Shown here: piece by piece, positions 36,610 to 48,986 of the stretch
Layout: every line of letters begins with the position of its first letter
How positions within the stretch are numbered: the stretch's first letter is position 1
Source: Geobacillus kaustophilus
GTDB lineage: Bacteria; Bacillota; Bacilli; Bacillales; Anoxybacillaceae
Direction of reading: 5' to 3'
Length of the DNA: 64,000 bases
Assembly: GCF_000948285.1 (NCBI RefSeq)
Contig: NZ_JYBP01000003.1
Location: forward strand, 1,178,001-1,242,000
Program-made: the position numbers and the translations under genes
The notes under the pieces: model-generated
What the model was told of the DNA's origin: nothing
The model's input: the letters and a program-made list of their open reading frames with translations, nothing else
Database searches by the model: none

Positions 36610-37245
36610 ATGCCTATCAATTTAGAGCAATTCGCTCAACAATTTGATCCAGAGTGCATTCAAGTGTGCAAAGTCTATGACTGGACGACACACGTTGTAC
36701 AGCTGGCGCAAGACATCACGTTCACATTTCCGACTGGCTCTTTAGATGGAGTCACGGTTTCCCAAGTCAATTGTTCGATCACATTGTTGGAGTGTGCGGA
36801 AGACGCTCCTCGCCGAGATATTGAATGCACGGTCGGCAATCAAATTGTGACGTTGCAAGCGGTCACCTTAAGCAAAACGATTCAAGTCGTGTTGGAAGTG
36901 ATGGGAACCAACGCAACGGGCGCTCAAGTTACCGTCGTCAGCAACCCCGCTTTAATCACAACCAGCGAGGAAGTGATTCTTTGCGCTCCAGAAGGCACAA
37001 CGGTGTGCTGCAACGCTGTGCAAAACACCTTTAATACTTGCCGCGTCGGAGCGTTTACGCAAAGCGGAAACAGTATTACAGCAAATATTTCCATTCGTAT
37101 TTGCCAAAGCATCGTTGTGACGTTTGAAGTCATTTTGGAAGTCGCCGCAAGGTTCTGCCAACCCCGCCCAGAAATCATTTGCGAAGAAGAGTGCCCAGTG
37201 GATGTCTTTCCGCCGCAATGCCCAGCTGTGTTTCCTGCTATGTAA
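36610..37245 (+). CDS. Cys-rich beta-type protein, possibly spore surface
   Basis: A 211-residue protein starting MPINLEQFAQQFDPECIQVCKVYDW. ATG 36610 is chosen for aaggaagg upstream. It has about 14 Cys, no signal peptide, and alternating hydrophobic beta-type sequence. The KVYDW motif after a Cys pair is reminiscent of sporulation and coat proteins with DUF3794-like domains; this is a weak likeness. The C-terminal tail is rich in Cys-Pro. The neighbouring unknown genes at 37345 and 37994 share this style. A hairpin follows. Confidence 0.6.
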   Translation: MPINLEQFAQQFDPECIQVCKVYDWTTHVVQLAQDITFTFPTGSLDGVTVSQVNCSITLLECAEDAPRRDIECTVGNQIVTLQAVTLSKTIQVVLEVMGTNATGAQVTVVSNPALITTSEEVILCAPEGTTVCCNAVQNTFNTCRVGAFTQSGNSITANISIRICQSIVVTFEVILEVAARFCQPRPEIICEEECPVDVFPPQCPAVFPAM

Positions 37246-37268
37246 AAATTAGGTTTTCAGTTTATGCG

Positions 37269-37297
37269 AAAAAAGAGGAGATGTTCTCCTCTTTTTT
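37269..37297 (+). terminator. Terminator after the Cys-rich gene
   Basis: AAAAAGAGGAG and CTCCTCTTTTTT form an 11-bp stem with a 5-nt loop and T run, suitable in both directions. Confidence 0.8.
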
Positions 37298-37344
37298 CAT
37301 ACCTATACATGTAGAATGCATAGAACACAGAAGGAGGAAGGATG

Positions 37345-37896
37345 ATGGATCTGATTCCAGAATTGGAACAGAAAATACAAGCGATTGAGAAAGAGCTTCG
37401 TATGGTGAAGCAAGCTGTTGCGGAAATAAAACGTTTGCCTCAACAGGTGTTGTCTGACGAAATTTGTGTCGTTTGCTATTTCACGTATTCCTTATTGCTC
37501 CTAAAGGCACAGGGGCAGAAAGGGATGATTGCGGGGAACTTCGTGATTCGCAATATGGGATCTTCTCCTTTAGAACATCCTTACATTTGTCTGCGCGTTT
37601 CTCCGAAAGAACACATGGCGTTATCGGCAAAATTAGGAGGCGGCATTCAATACGATCGCCGTCTCAATCCGCTCGTAATGGAAGCTTGGCAATATATGAA
37701 TGAGGAGGCCGAGAACATCGCGGAGGAGAAGGGGGAATTTTGGCTAAAGCCGATTCATGTGTCACGCATCGAGCCAGGTCAAACTCTCTCTTTTTCTAAT
37801 TTCCAATTTCAAGTCGGTATGCGTGAAGTCTCAACCACCTACAAAGTGGACGGATTTTTTTCTGCCAACAGCTGCCTAATGGAGTGCGAGCGTTGA
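37345..37896 (+). CDS. Unrecognised protein with N-terminal coiled coil
   Basis: A 183-residue protein. The first 35 residues are heptad-like (LIPELEQKIQAIEKELRMVKQAVAEIK), followed by a mixed alpha/beta part with VVCYFTYSLLLLKAQGQKGMIAGNFVIRNMG. RBS gaaggaggaagg precedes a double ATG (37342/37345). No signal peptide. No family recognised. It lies between a terminator and a bidirectional hairpin, so it is probably its own transcript. Confidence 0.6.
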   Translation: MDLIPELEQKIQAIEKELRMVKQAVAEIKRLPQQVLSDEICVVCYFTYSLLLLKAQGQKGMIAGNFVIRNMGSSPLEHPYICLRVSPKEHMALSAKLGGGIQYDRRLNPLVMEAWQYMNEEAENIAEEKGEFWLKPIHVSRIEPGQTLSFSNFQFQVGMREVSTTYKVDGFFSANSCLMECER

Positions 37897-37945
37897 ACCA
37901 TATTGTTGTCCATGCTTGACAGCCTGAAGCCATATGCGCCATAAA

Positions 37946-37987
37946 AAACCGGCTCAGAAGGCAATCGCCTTTCGCTGAGCCGGTTTT
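37946..37987. terminator. Bidirectional terminator
   Basis: AAACCGGCTCAG and CTGAGCCGGTTT form a 12-bp stem with A runs on the left and T runs on the right, between convergent genes ending at 37896 and 37994. Confidence 0.85.
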
Positions 37988-37993
37988 GCCGGG

Positions 37994-38476
37994 TTATACG
38001 TTGCGAACAACAAGAGCGTTCAAGGCGCGAGTTTCCGCTGTGATGCTGCTTAATAGGGTAGATAAAATGTTTCCGTTTGTTTCAATGACAATGCGATATA
38101 CGTGTGTTCCTACGCCCGGCGCGTCGACCCATGTCAAGTTCGGGAATAACGTTGTATTAGCGGCAATTCCCAACCCAGGAAGAAGTGATTCAACATCAAG
38201 CGACGCAATGGGGGTAAAGGCTCCTCCGTTCGTTGACCGTTCTAAGCGATACGTGATGCCTTTCAAAGTTACGCCTGTCAGGAGGGCCAATACGGCCAAT
38301 TCCAACTCGACCATCGAATCAAGTTTGACACGATCGCCGCTGAGGGTCGTAATCGCCTGCAAACGAAGCACTTCCGTGACGGCAGTTCCGGTCAGAGGAA
38401 TGGTAATGGGCAAATCCGTTGAAGACTGCGTAAAAAACAATTGGGGAAACAATCCACCATTGCACACACAAACCAT
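37994..38476 (-). CDS. Unrecognised Thr/Leu-rich beta-type protein
   Basis: A 160-residue protein beginning MVCVCNGGLFPQLFF, with ggaaagg before ATG 38476. After an N-terminal Cys pair it alternates short hydrophobic strands with Thr, Ser and Asn (TGTAVTEVLRLQ, GVGTHVYRIVIETNGNI). This suggests a beta-sandwich surface protein, as in exosporium or appendage proteins; I cannot name a family. The IS21 element inserted 44 bp upstream of its start, so its promoter was probably displaced to beyond 42203. Confidence 0.6.
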   Translation of the reverse strand: MVCVCNGGLFPQLFFTQSSTDLPITIPLTGTAVTEVLRLQAITTLSGDRVKLDSMVELELAVLALLTGVTLKGITYRLERSTNGGAFTPIASLDVESLLPGLGIAANTTLFPNLTWVDAPGVGTHVYRIVIETNGNILSTLLSSITAETRALNALVVRNV

Positions 38477-38612
38477 TCGTCTATCATCCTTTCCTAGTTT
38501 AAATTTGATACTACTGTATTTGTTAAAGCCGATGATAAAATCCCCAATATAGCCGGAATAAAATTCCCCACTTACAATAGAACCATAGTGTTAACGAGAG
38601 GAGCTATGGTTC

Positions 38613-40580
<1,968 letters not shown>

Positions 40581-42122
40581 CAGCTTGTCGACAAAGTCGA
40601 CAAGCTGTTTTAATATATAGGTATAAGGGTATCTTGAAGGAGTGGAATAAGATGCTTCAACGTTACCAAGAAGATCGGAGACATATCGAAACAACGGTAA
40701 AAATTGATGATCTTGTTCCTGAAGACCACCTTGTTCGTAAACTAGAAAAAGCCATTGACTTCTCCTTTATCTACAATATGGTCAAGGATTTGTATTCTCC
40801 TAACCATGGACGACCAAGTCTTGATCCCGTTGTGCTGTTCAAAATGTATTTGATTCGTTACATCTTTGGGATTCGTTCGATGCGTGAAACCGTAGAACAG
40901 ATTCGAACAAATGTGGCTTATCGTTGGTTTTTGGGATTGAGTCTGCATGATCCTGTGCCCCATCATTCGACACCAAGTAAAAACTACACGCGACGTTTTG
41001 CGGGAACCGATGTTTTTCAAAAGATTTTTTCAAGAATCTTGGAAGAAGCCTTTCAACACGGGCTTGTGGATCCAAGTGTCGTATTTGTCGATTCTACTCA
41101 TGTGAAGGCGAGTGCGAACAAAAGAAAATTCACAACAGAAATGGCAGAAGTGGAAGCGAAAGCTTATCAAGATGAATTAGAAAAAGAAATTGAGCGAGAT
41201 CGCATCGCTCATGGGAAATCCCCACTACCGCCAGAAAATGATAAAAAAAAACGAGAAATCAAAGTCAGTAAAACAGATCCAGACAGTGGGATGTTTGTGA
41301 AAAATGAACGTGAACGGGTATTTGCTTACTCTTATCACACCGCTTGTGACCGACATGGTTGGATATTACACACGTATGTCACTGCCGCCAATGTTCATGA
41401 TAGCCAAGCGTTTTTTGAACTGTTTGAGCGAGTGAAGCAAGAAATCAAAGGATGCCCAACAGATGTGTGCATCGATGCCGGATATAAAACGCCAGCGATT
41501 GCGAAATACCTATTAGAACAAGAGATCCATCCGATTTGGCCATATACTCGTCCAAAGACGAAAGATGGGTTCTTCCGAAAATCTGAATTTGCATATGACG
41601 AACATTTTGACTGTTACCTTTGTCCCAATCACCAAGTGTTATCTTATTCAACAACGAATCGGGAAGGCTATCGGGAGTATAAATCAGATCCATCCATCTG
41701 TCAGGGATGTCCATCCCTTCAAAAGTGTACAGCAAGCAAAAATCATACGAAAGTCGTGACACGCCATGTTTGGCAAGAGTATTACGAAGAAGCCGAACAT
41801 TTACGATATGTACCAGAACATCGCGAGTTGTATGAATTAAGGAAACAGACGATTGAACGGAATTTTGCAGATTTAAAAGAGAAGCATGGTCTGCGCTGGA
41901 CGAATTACCGAGGATTGGAAAGAAACCAGATGCAGGCGATGCTTGTTTGTGCTGCGATGAATTTAAAGAAATTGGCGAACTACTTGTGGAGAAAGGGCCT
42001 CTCCTTTCTGTATGTATTCGAGTATGCATCTATTTTGGTTCGTTCATCAAGAAAAACAACCTTAAAAATGGAACAAAATGGTTATAAGACAACTGTCTTA
42101 TAACCATTTTGTCAACAGTCTG
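40581..42122 (+). mobile_element. IS1182-like element nested in IS21
   Basis: A 1542-bp element with ends CAGCTTGTCGACAAAG and, reversed, CAGACTGTTGACAAAA. It is flanked by 29-bp direct repeats of a palindrome. IS1182-family elements are known for inserting into palindromic or terminator sequences with long or variable duplications. Each end also holds its own hairpin (CAGCTTGTCGAC..., and ATGGTTATAAGACA...). Confidence 0.85.
40634..42103 (+). CDS. IS1182-family transposase
   Basis: A 489-residue DDE transposase, or 479 residues from ATG 40652. It has an N-terminal DUF772 region (HGRPSLDPVVLFKMYLIRYIFGIRSMR) and a core with Asp in VFVDSTHVKASANKRK and Asp in VCIDAGYKTP. A Cys cluster (CQGCPSLQKC) follows, then Glu in IERNFADLKEKHGLRW. 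A gaaggag precedes the later ATG. Confidence 0.93.
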   Translation: MKEWNKMLQRYQEDRRHIETTVKIDDLVPEDHLVRKLEKAIDFSFIYNMVKDLYSPNHGRPSLDPVVLFKMYLIRYIFGIRSMRETVEQIRTNVAYRWFLGLSLHDPVPHHSTPSKNYTRRFAGTDVFQKIFSRILEEAFQHGLVDPSVVFVDSTHVKASANKRKFTTEMAEVEAKAYQDELEKEIERDRIAHGKSPLPPENDKKKREIKVSKTDPDSGMFVKNERERVFAYSYHTACDRHGWILHTYVTAANVHDSQAFFELFERVKQEIKGCPTDVCIDAGYKTPAIAKYLLEQEIHPIWPYTRPKTKDGFFRKSEFAYDEHFDCYLCPNHQVLSYSTTNREGYREYKSDPSICQGCPSLQKCTASKNHTKVVTRHVWQEYYEEAEHLRYVPEHRELYELRKQTIERNFADLKEKHGLRWTNYRGLERNQMQAMLVCAAMNLKKLANYLWRKGLSFLYVFEYASILVRSSRKTTLKMEQNGYKTTVL

Positions 42123-42151
42123 ACAGAAGGATCAATGAAAGATCCTTCTGG
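42123..42151. repeat. 29-bp direct repeat, right copy
   Basis: Identical to 40552-40580, with the same AGAAGGATC/GATCCTTCT hairpin. IS21 sequence resumes right after it. Confidence 0.8.
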
Positions 42152-42203
42152 GGAATTTTAAACCGGCGATTTTGGGGAAAAAATAATCGGCCTTGACAGT
42201 ATT

Positions 42204-42660
42204 AAATGATCATGTTTGAAAAAATGATTAAGATTAATAACTATTTTTCGATAAATAATGTAATCGTCCATGATATAAGAGGATGGATGACTAGAAAGGA
42301 GGGAGCCTTTTGGAAATCGCGCTTTTCCTCCCATAAGCTGTACTTTCCAGATGCTCTTTAGGCTAATCCGTCGGCAAAAGTATAGTATCAAGACTAGGGA
42401 TGATGCCAAACAGCCAAGTCCAACTGTCGCCGTGGAAAGTCAAATGATCGAAAGGTGAAAGTGCCTTTGACAGGGCTAATCACAATGAACATGACGACCA
42501 TCATTATTGTTTGAAACAGTGACATCCCTGTAATTGATAAGATATGAATGAACTACGCCTTGTTCTGATGCGAGTGTTCATCTTTTGAGCAAACATCGCA
42601 GCGTAAACAAAGCGTAAACAAAGATAGAAACGATAGAAAATTTTTTCAAAAATATTTTTT
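42204..42660. other. Gene-free stretch between IS21 and katG
   Basis: About 460 bp without a convincing gene. It contains the former upstream region of the gene at 37994, now cut off by IS21. It also has a stretch rich in short complementary blocks (42350-42500) that could fold but matches no riboswitch I know. A minus-strand frame at 42158-42409 has no RBS and looks spurious. Confidence 0.3.
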
Positions 42661-42664
42661 ATCC

Positions 42665-44941
<2,277 letters not shown>

Positions 44942-44956
44942 TCGGCGAGGCGAAAA

Positions 44957-44991
44957 GAAGCAGCTTGCCGCTGAATTGGCAAGCTGCTTTT
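44957..44991 (+). terminator. katG terminator
   Basis: AAGCAGCTTGCC and GGCAAGCTGCTT, a perfect 12-bp stem followed by TTTT-like sequence. Confidence 0.88.
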
Positions 44992-45141
44992 GTATGTATG
45001 TCTAGAACATTGTGCAGCAGTCTTCGAAGGGAAGCAAAGGTTCAACGCAAACTTTTTCTATTTTGAAGTTTGAAAAGCTGCATTTTGGCCTCGCTCCTTC
45101 TTCAGTATATAGTATATTTTAGAGAAAAAGGAGACTGGGTT

Positions 45142-45597
45142 ATGAATTTGTCCCGTTTCGTTGTCAAGGGGAAGTGTCGCCGGCATGATTTCTGGTGTCA
45201 TACTCGGCTTGTTTTTCAAAACCAATTGGAATATATTGGAACATCAATGTGTATACGCTGCTGTTAAATGTCCATTATATTCCTGTTTTCAACCGATTTT
45301 CGTTTTCGGAAATGGTGGGGTTCTCCTTTTCACTTGATTATATCGGTCATTCTAGCGACGATTCTTTTATACGTTGCCGCAAAGCACCAATGGACGCGTC
45401 GGCAAATGATGGTGCGTACGATCGGAACTTCTCTTTTCATTGGCCTTGTTCTTTATCCAACAACCGCCTTGACGGAGCGGACACCGCCATTGACTTCTGT
45501 TTCTGCGTTGTTTTGCTGGCTGTTTGGACATTTGTTATATGGAGCGGTGCTCAGCTTGTTCTGGGAAAAGAACGAGACGCAAGCGATTAGGAGATAA
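45142..45597 (+). pseudogene. Decayed membrane-protein gene
   Basis: It starts MNLSRFVVKG with an aaaaaggag RBS, but coherent membrane-protein sequence jumps between all three frames: AGMISGVILGLFFK, then NVYTLLLNVHYIPVFNRFSFSEM, then HLIISVILATILLYVAAKHQWTRRQMMVRTIG to the end. Together they would make one protein of about 150 residues with four membrane helices. At least three frameshifts within 150 bp mark a pseudogene. The last frame (45268-45597) could still be translated. Family not named. Confidence 0.65.
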
Positions 45598-45746
45598 GGA
45601 AACGGAATGGGTAGAAAGAGGATGGAGCGATGCCTGTTGTCGCTGCAAATCTTGTTGTGTTTATATTTGCGTTCTACTCATACAGTTTTCTAAAATTTCT
45701 ACCAAACCAGTAAATAACTATAGTGAATCCAGTTCGAAGCTTAGGG

Positions 45747-45901
45747 AATTGAAAGAAGGGTGGAATTATTTAATAAACATTCCGTATTTAAAGTGGTTAT
45801 TAATTACCGCTTGTCTCACAAATGTTTTGCACAGTTCGTTAACGATTGCGGCACCGGCAATCCCAGTAGAGAAATCACAGTTGGACTCGAAGCTTGTCTA
45901 A
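45747..45901 (+). pseudogene. Remnant of an MFS-type transporter
   Basis: About 50 codons (LRELKEGWNYLINIPYLKWLLI...) resemble the central loop and seventh helix of major-facilitator efflux proteins. There is no start and it stops after 50 residues. A short hydrophobic piece (MPVVAANLVVFIFAFYS) at 45630-45710 may be another fragment of it. The sequence is clearly degraded. Confidence 0.5.
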
Positions 45902-46048
45902 ACAGCATGAAAAAACACCTCCAGCTGAGATAATCAACGACCGATAATAAAAATGAGATAATTCGTTTAAAAAATGATAATTCGTAGACACAAAAATTAT
46001 GAGGGGAACTTAGGTTAACAAGTTCCGAATAATTGATTTTATGGGCAC

Positions 46049-46194
<146 letters not shown>

Positions 46195-46200
46195 AAAATA

Positions 46201-46243
46201 AAAACGCGCAGCCTCTTGATTTCTCATTCAAGAAGCTGCGCGT
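46201..46243 (-). terminator. Terminator of the small gene at 46302
   Basis: ACGCGCAGC...TTGATT / AATCAA-like...GCTGCGCGT: the outer stem ACGCGCAGC/GCTGCGCGT is perfect. On the minus strand it is followed by TTTTTATTTT. Confidence 0.75.
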
Positions 46244-46301
46244 TACCCACTGCGCGTCGGCAGCTGCAGGGACCGCATGATCTCATCCTTTCTCCTTTCG
46301 T

Positions 46302-46496
46302 TTAGGCAATATCCGTTTGACGATAGCGGACGCCTTTATACCGAACGCGAACTGGCACGCCTTTTTCTTGCTTATGCTTCACTAGAAGCCGTCGGGCTTT
46401 TGAAAAGGCTTCCATCATCCCAGATGCCAGAATAGCCTCTTCCCACACAATCGTTTTCCCTTGGACTGTGTAGAAGGAAAATACATACTGTTTCAC
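46302..46496 (-). CDS. Small basic protein of unknown function
   Basis: A 64-residue protein, (M)KQYVFSFYTVQGKTIVWEEAIL... to ...RYRQTDIA, rich in Lys and Arg with an aromatic N terminus. GTG 46496 is chosen because gggaggtgagg lies at proper spacing; GTG 46505 would overlap the RBS. No membrane segment or known domain. It is the first gene right of dif. Confidence 0.6.
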   Translation of the reverse strand: MKQYVFSFYTVQGKTIVWEEAILASGMMEAFSKARRLLVKHKQEKGVPVRVRYKGVRYRQTDIA

Positions 46497-46603
46497 CGTC
46501 CTCACCTCCCTATATACTTATTATAATCAAAGACTGTTTTTCCTAAACACAAAAACTGTTACAATTATGTTAACTTTTTCTCTTCAGCGTTTCCGCAACA
46601 AAT

Positions 46604-46647
46604 AAAGGTGTCCCAATCCTTCCTAAAAGAGATCGGAACACCTTTTT
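46604..46647. terminator. Terminator after the LysM/M23 gene
   Basis: AAAGGTGTCCC and GGAACACCTTT (imperfect in the centre) with T runs on both strands. It lies 54 bp past the peptidase stop. Confidence 0.65.
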
Positions 46648-46700
46648 CTTTTTGCGCATATGTGGCTGTTGGACCTTGCGGGTTGTGATGATCTTGCCAG

Positions 46701-47594
46701 TTAGTGCCGCAATCCGTTTTGTTCCCAATATTTTAGGTATGGATACGGATTGATCGCATTCCAGTTCGCATCATACAGGCCAACGTGCAAGTGCGGGGCA
46801 AATTTTCCAGTCGTGCCGACCGGACCGTAGCCAGAGTCGCCGACAAAGCCGACGAGCTGTCCTTTCACGACAGCTTGTCCTTCCGACAGATTCGCCGCAT
46901 ATCCTTGCAAGTGGGTATAATAGAGAAACAGCCCGGCCTTTGTCCGAATGGTCAGCCGCCAGCCACCGAGTTCACTCCACCCATACCGAACGACCGTGCC
47001 GTCCACAGCGGCGTAAACAGGCGTTCCTTTGGAAGCGAAAATGTCTGTCCCTTCATGCCTCCTCTCTCCCCCGTAGCTTCGACTTTGCCCGTACGTATCG
47101 GAAAATGGTGTATATGTCCCCGCTTTGAGAGGAAAAATGCCATCCTGCAACTGAGGGAGCGCCGTCGGCGGAGTCGGCGCTGCTTGCGGGATCGTGAGAG
47201 TCTGGCCAACATAAATCGTATCCGTGGATAGACGGTTGGCAGTTTTCAGCTCAGCGACCGTCACGCCGTATTTTTGCGCGATGGCATATAAACTGTCTCC
47301 AGCCCGAACGGTATAAACGATCGCTGCAGCGGCTGAAGATGAGGATGAATTGTTGGTGGATGGCGGAGTGACGCGCAGCGTCTGCCCCGGGTAAATCGTG
47401 TCGCTTGCTAAGTTGTTCCAACTCTTAAGATCCGCAATGGACACGCCGTATATATGCGCGATCTTCCATAAACTGTCCCCGTTTTGGACCGTGTATGCCG
47501 AATTGGAAGCGTTTACATTATCGGCAATGCCTCCAGCCAGCCAAAGAGCGACGAGCGCCGCACCATACGTTCGTTTCCTTTGCCCTTTCCTCAT
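46701..47594 (-). CDS. Secreted LysM / M23-family cell wall hydrolase
   Basis: A 297-residue secreted protein. A signal peptide (about 1-29, ending NVNA) is followed by two LysM peptidoglycan-binding units ([18 protein letters not shown] and [18 protein letters not shown], each ending YPGQTL/YVGQTL). The C-terminal M23 metallopeptidase domain has zinc ligands in HEGTD and HLHVG. This layout cleaves peptide crossbridges of the wall and is common in spore-formers. RBS gggagagg precedes ATG 47594. Confidence 0.9.
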   Translation of the reverse strand: MRKGQRKRTYGAALVALWLAGGIADNVNASNSAYTVQNGDSLWKIAHIYGVSIADLKSWNNLASDTIYPGQTLRVTPPSTNNSSSSSAAAAIVYTVRAGDSLYAIAQKYGVTVAELKTANRLSTDTIYVGQTLTIPQAAPTPPTALPQLQDGIFPLKAGTYTPFSDTYGQSRSYGGERRHEGTDIFASKGTPVYAAVDGTVVRYGWSELGGWRLTIRTKAGLFLYYTHLQGYAANLSEGQAVVKGQLVGFVGDSGYGPVGTTGKFAPHLHVGLYDANWNAINPYPYLKYWEQNGLRH

Positions 47595-47727
47595 CAGTTT
47601 CCTCTCCCTGCAGTGTTAGGTTTATAGAATGGTACAGTTGTATTTTATAAGGAAACAGACAGAAAGGACAAGACAGTAAATACAGGAAATTAGCACAGTT
47701 CAGTTTCTTAGAAAAAGAAAACCGGCA

Positions 47728-48969
47728 TCATGATTCAATGCCGGTTTGTTGCTTGTATTGTTTGACGGCCGCTTTATAGTCGGCTTGAATGGCATCTTTG
47801 TCTCGTCCGAGCCGAACGCTTAAAAAGTCGAGCACGGCTGCATCATGGGCAAGGCCAGCAGCGAACTGCCGCTTCAGCCAACGTTCGCCGGCGGTTTCCT
47901 CTGGGAACGTATGGGTCTCTCCCCCATTGGCATACACACTCCAACCTTGAGCGGTTTTGCGACTCAGCCACCATTGGCCGTGGTGGTTCGTCCAAAACAC
48001 CCCTTCTTCCTCGTTTTTTTGGTTCCATTGATTTTGTTCCGCATCACCGTATACCGGCAAAAGCGGAAACGTCTCGACGACGAAAAGCGGAAACGTCGTG
48101 TCGTCGATAAGGCAACCGGACGCTTTCGGATGGCCGCCGCCGCCAAACTGCTTAGCGAACTCAGCGACGTTGACATTATCGTGAATGGTGCGGAAGCCGA
48201 TATGCTTTGTCCCCATATTGACTAAAGCGATCAAGTCAAGATGAGGATAACGCTTGGATAACGCATTGCCCAATTCCGACAAATGGCGTTCGGCAAACAC
48301 AACGCCGATGCAATAGTTTCCAAGCCAGCGCTGGACGAGCTGCTTTTGTTTTTGTCGAATGTAGCGTTGAATTTTCTTTTCTTCCATATCCAAAAGCAGC
48401 TCTTCCGTTTCCGTCAAAGCGAACGGTTCGCCGGAAGCGAGCCGCTCGCTCATCGTCTCCCAAAAGCCGTCAAGCCCTAAAATCGTCAACAAATCATTCA
48501 GCCGCTTCGCTTGCGAATTCCCCTTCTCTTCCCATTCCCACGTGTCGTATTGGCGGACGAGCTCGACGAAGACGTCAATTGTTTCGTTTGGCACAAGCAT
48601 TCCTTCACGGACCAGATAATCGTAAAAGAGTGAAGTGGCAGACGTTTTTTTGCCATCGTCTCTTGCTGGTACGATCCATCCCCACGGATAGTTATTGAAA
48701 TGAAGCGCCGTCACGTGGTGGTCGATCACTTGCACATGGCCGCCGCGCGCCGCGCGTTCGGCTAGCTGCTGTTCTACTTCCTTGCCGACGGCCAAGTCGG
48801 TGATAAACAACATGGCGCCGTTGGCCTCGTCGCTTTGCAAGAATTGGGCAACCCGTTCATCCAAATTACGATAGGAACAAAACGAAATGTTCACTTCGGC
48901 AAACGCCAACTTCGCGAGCAATCCGCAACCAATGCCGTCTAGATCGCTGTCAGTGAATAATTTGATCAT
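47728..48969 (-). CDS. DHH-family phosphoesterase
   Basis: A 413-residue protein. The first DHH motifs are TDSDLDGIGCG (about 6-16) and VIDHHVTALHF. The GGGGHPKASGC motif of the DHHA1 domain follows at about 285. Members hydrolyse short oligonucleotides or cyclic dinucleotides; which one cannot be told here. ATG 48969 follows aaaaaggtggg; a longer frame to 49008 overlaps yojO and lacks an RBS. Confidence 0.87.
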   Translation of the reverse strand: MIKLFTDSDLDGIGCGLLAKLAFAEVNISFCSYRNLDERVAQFLQSDEANGAMLFITDLAVGKEVEQQLAERAARGGHVQVIDHHVTALHFNNYPWGWIVPARDDGKKTSATSLFYDYLVREGMLVPNETIDVFVELVRQYDTWEWEEKGNSQAKRLNDLLTILGLDGFWETMSERLASGEPFALTETEELLLDMEEKKIQRYIRQKQKQLVQRWLGNYCIGVVFAERHLSELGNALSKRYPHLDLIALVNMGTKHIGFRTIHDNVNVAEFAKQFGGGGHPKASGCLIDDTTFPLFVVETFPLLPVYGDAEQNQWNQKNEEEGVFWTNHHGQWWLSRKTAQGWSVYANGGETHTFPEETAGERWLKRQFAAGLAHDAAVLDFLSVRLGRDKDAIQADYKAAVKQYKQQTGIES

Positions 48970-48986
48970 GGGGTCCCACCTTTTTG

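Noticed and set aside
40742-42029. Long antisense frames inside transposases and other genes
   Set aside because: They are shadow frames opposite strong genes without RBS; the same holds for the 241-codon frames opposite the IS110 transposases.
42158-42409. 83-codon minus-strand frame
   Set aside because: No RBS, overlaps the IS21 end and shows no protein-like composition.
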